Below are positions 30,302 through 32,406 of a DNA stretch of 32,406 nt, in pieces. The notes beneath the pieces are model-generated. The model was not told the DNA's origin and ran no database searches. It saw nothing but the letters and a program-made list of their open reading frames with translations. The stretch comes from Podaxis mareebaensis (lineage: Eukaryota; Basidiomycota; Agaricomycetes; Agaricales; Agaricaceae): the NCBI GenBank assembly GCA_018524725.1, contig JAEUWP010000239.1, forward strand, positions 1 through 32,406, read 5' to 3'. Made by a program: the position numbers and the translations under genes. Every line of letters begins with the position of its first letter. Within the stretch, counting starts at the first letter, position 1.

Positions 30302-32033
30302 CAGTTTATCACTGATATTAGATGACCCAGAACATCCCTTAGGTCACTCAATTAGAAGGTCACGAGCACCATCTAGCATCCCTTTGAATACCAGTTCTAC
30401 AGAAATAAAGATAGAGCTCAGTTCATTATTTGAACCAAGTACTTCACTTGATCCTACAACATCAAGTAGACAGACAATACCAGGTCAATTCGACCCATTT
30501 GTGAGTACCAGTTCACAACCACAGTATTCAATGCAACTGTCAAATAATAATCCAACTAGAACTACCAGTCACACAAACTCCAGCAGCAAAATGACAAAGG
30601 CACCACACATGCCTCAGCCATTCACTAATGGTGCACCCAGATGGGATGGACACTCGTCCACCCTTAAAGATTACATATGGTGATTAAACAGCCATTTTGA
30701 AATATCAGAGGTCAATAGTGACACTGAGAAAATCAAATGGGCTGTTCACTACCTAGAACCAGAACTATGCAAGGAATGGGTCAGTTTACCTGAATACACA
30801 GGTGCAGATTGGGATGCATTCATGTGAAAGATTAACAAAGATTACAGAGGCACTCTCGAGGATGACCAAGGTCACGTTGAGGATCTTTGTAATCTATGCA
30901 GAGAATACAGTGGCATCATGCTACATGATGCAGATGATCTAATTGCTTTCAAAAGGAAGTTTAATTATATTGCAAATAAATGTCTAGCAGATCCCACAGT
31001 AGTATCTAACAGAGAATTAGTCGAAGTGTTCATCAGGACGCTTAGCCCAGACTTCCATGATGCCTTGAATACCAGACTTAGTATTCAAGGAACACTAAAA
31101 GTTAATCAGCAAGGCAAGAGCCATGTCAAAGATCCTTATGAAATTAAGGAAGTCATGGACAAGGCAGTTGAGCTGGTTAGTGGAAAAACCATTGCCCATG
31201 CATTACAGTATGAATGCAGACATGGGCAAGCAGAGACATTTTTGTGAAACTCAGTACCACATGTGAAGTGAGAGCCTATGGAGCCCACAGTCACATTAAG
31301 TACTGATGTAGAAACAGTTCAGCAGGATGTGAACCATTTAAAAGATACTATGGAACTGAATCAACACAAGCTGCAAAGCTCACTTGATTCATTAAAGTCT
31401 ACACTCACAAGTGGTCTAGCTAAGGTCATGTCAGGTGGCAATTATCATCAACAGAATCAGTCAATAGGAGTACCACTGAATAATGGTTTCCCTCCTAGTG
31501 TGAATGGCCAAGGTTGTTTCTATTGCAATGAACAAGGACATCACTGGGTCATCTGTCCAGTTAAAATACAAGATGAAAAAGATGGAAAAATCAAACAAGA
31601 AGGCTCACGGCTACATTTCATGAATGGCACTGGGATCCCATGTGAGCCCAGCTTGTCCATAAAGCAGTGCATAGATAAATACTTACCACAAACCATGGCC
31701 ATGATGATCTATAGCCCACCTGAGTTACCTCAGGATGATGATGAACCAGACATGGGTTATCCCAGCCCATATAGTAGTAGCAGAGCTAACACACTCATTA
31801 CACTACAATGACATATGGAAGAAAAGAAGCCTGATCCACAGGCTTTAGAATTAGAGCACCTGAAAGGTTGGCTTGCTAGTATGGAGGTGATGATCCAAGC
31901 CTTCAGTGGAAAGGCTAAACAGCTGGAACAGGCACCTCAGCCATTAGAAGAAGATAACTTAGAAGACTTGCTAAGTAAACTTGGCAAAATGTATGTTCAG
32001 ACAAGGGACATGACAAAGAAGTTGGGTTTCTAG
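30302..32033 (+). pseudogene. Element B Gag (five in-frame TGA)
   Basis: Gag packages element RNA into particles. The frame runs from the joined fragment at 24298 to TAG 32031-32033. An N-terminal Ser/Thr-rich region is followed by the capsid-like part: PQPFTNGAPRWDGHSSTLKD, WAVHYLEPELCKEWVSLPEY, CREYSGIMLHDADDLIAFKR, LADPTVVSNRELVEVFIRTL. A coiled-coil-like stretch (TDVETVQQDVNHLKDTMELN) and one CCHC knuckle, CFYCNEQGHHWVIC (31515-31556), follow. The tail includes ALELEHLKGWLASMEVMIQA. In-frame stops at 30681, 30825, 31245, 31269 and 31809 are all TGA; there are no indels. This Gag is of the same general kind as that accompanying the integrase type in element G; the pairing is from family knowledge. 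Confidence 0.85.
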
Positions 32034-32406
32034 AATGTCCAATGAAGAAGCCACCTTTTGAAAAGAAGGTCACATTTCAAAAGCCACAGGTGACAGAGGA
32101 CAGTAGTGAAGATGACCTTAGCAAGGAAGAACCAACTCCTCCTCCAGTAGAAAAACCAAGGGCTTATACTAACCCTCAGAAGAATTACTTTCCTTACAGG
32201 AAAGTACCAGAGATGAAACCAGTAGTTGAGGTACTGCCTATACCAGCTAGGTATTTCAGAGATAAGAAACCTCCTAACTACAGGCATCATGCCAAAGTAG
32301 AAGGAGTTAGTATAGAAGAAATACTTGCAAGATTTGTGGGTAATGAAATTAAGCTGACACAGAAAGAATTATTAGCTGTCATGCCAAAAATCAGAGAGGC
32401 ATGCAA
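31979..32406 (+). CDS. Element B pol, start (partial, -1 frame)
   Basis: This frame lies one base back from gag. It is open from 31979, overlaps the gag end by about 54 bases, and runs uninterrupted to the window end. From the shift point it reads LECPMKKPPFEKKVTFQKP, a Pro/Lys linker, then VEGVSIEEILARFVGNEIKL and TQKELLAVMPKIREAC. That block resembles the segment just before the aspartic protease in Agaricomycete gypsy Pol. The protease itself lies beyond 32406. It has no ATG at its head, in line with synthesis by frameshifting. Confidence 0.75.
32024..32030 (+). promoter_or_regulatory. Candidate -1 ribosomal frameshift site GGGTTTC
   Basis: In gag phase the bases read G-GGT-TTC followed directly by the gag stop TAG. 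This matches the X-XXY-YYZ slippery pattern, and slipping back one base enters the pol frame (GGG-TTT-CTA). No downstream pseudoknot was worked out. Confidence 0.65.

Larger units (their letters stand above)
30302..32406 (+). mobile_element. Gypsy element B, continuation (gag and start of pol)
   Basis: After chromovirus A the gag frame of element B resumes and runs into the pol region at the window end. The 3' part is outside the window. Confidence 0.85.

Noticed and set aside
1..32406. tRNA, rRNA or CRISPR arrays
   Set aside because: No cloverleaf, rRNA-like conserved block or regularly spaced short repeats were seen on either strand.

Overview
The window looks like a transposable-element graveyard from a filamentous fungus, most likely an Agaricomycete (Basidiomycota). 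This rests on recognising the families: a Tad/LINE-like non-LTR element with endonuclease, reverse transcriptase, RNase H and a C-terminal CPCG zinc motif; a chromodomain Ty3/gypsy element (chromovirus); and a second gypsy family whose Gag and integrase resemble those common in mushroom genomes. No intact host gene, tRNA, rRNA or CRISPR array was found. The species cannot be named from sequence alone.

Layout. 1-84 is the end of a gypsy LTR (minus) that cut into LINE copy 1 (85 to about 5993, minus; ORF1 and ORF2 both broken). 6044-7141 is an intron-bearing pseudogene (plus), followed to about 9436 by poorly readable, partly coding-like DNA. 9617-11157 is the integrase end of a second gypsy element ('G', minus). 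From 11158 on, a nest of insertions runs to the window end. LINE X (minus, poly-T from 11158) landed in G. LINE 2 (12311-20588, minus, full length, perfect 15-bp target duplication) landed in LINE X. A 1369-bp LTR-like unit 'S' (15523-16891, 5-bp duplication ATTGC) landed in LINE 2. A gypsy element 'B' (22618 to beyond 32406, plus) also landed in LINE X, and a complete 5998-bp chromovirus 'A' (24299-30296, plus, 259-bp LTRs, 5-bp duplication AGAGC) landed in B's gag. Removing each insertion with one copy of its duplication restores the interrupted reading frame or alignment.

Base composition follows this order. Old layers are almost free of CG dinucleotides, LINE 2 keeps a moderate number, and S is rich in them. 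In the old copies reading frames are interrupted mainly by TGA, often where another copy or the family has an Arg CGA codon, and copies differ as TG versus CA. This is the signature of C-to-T decay at methylated CpG, not of a changed genetic code.

Most interesting items: an unrecognised 322-codon third ORF between pol and the 3' LTR of chromovirus A; the CpG-rich S unit with a clean 273-codon ORF beginning at LTR base 5 and carrying a tandem PPPY motif; a canonical -1 slippery heptamer GGGTTTC directly before the gag stop of element B; and a conserved ATGTCTAA stop/start overlap between LINE ORF1 and ORF2.
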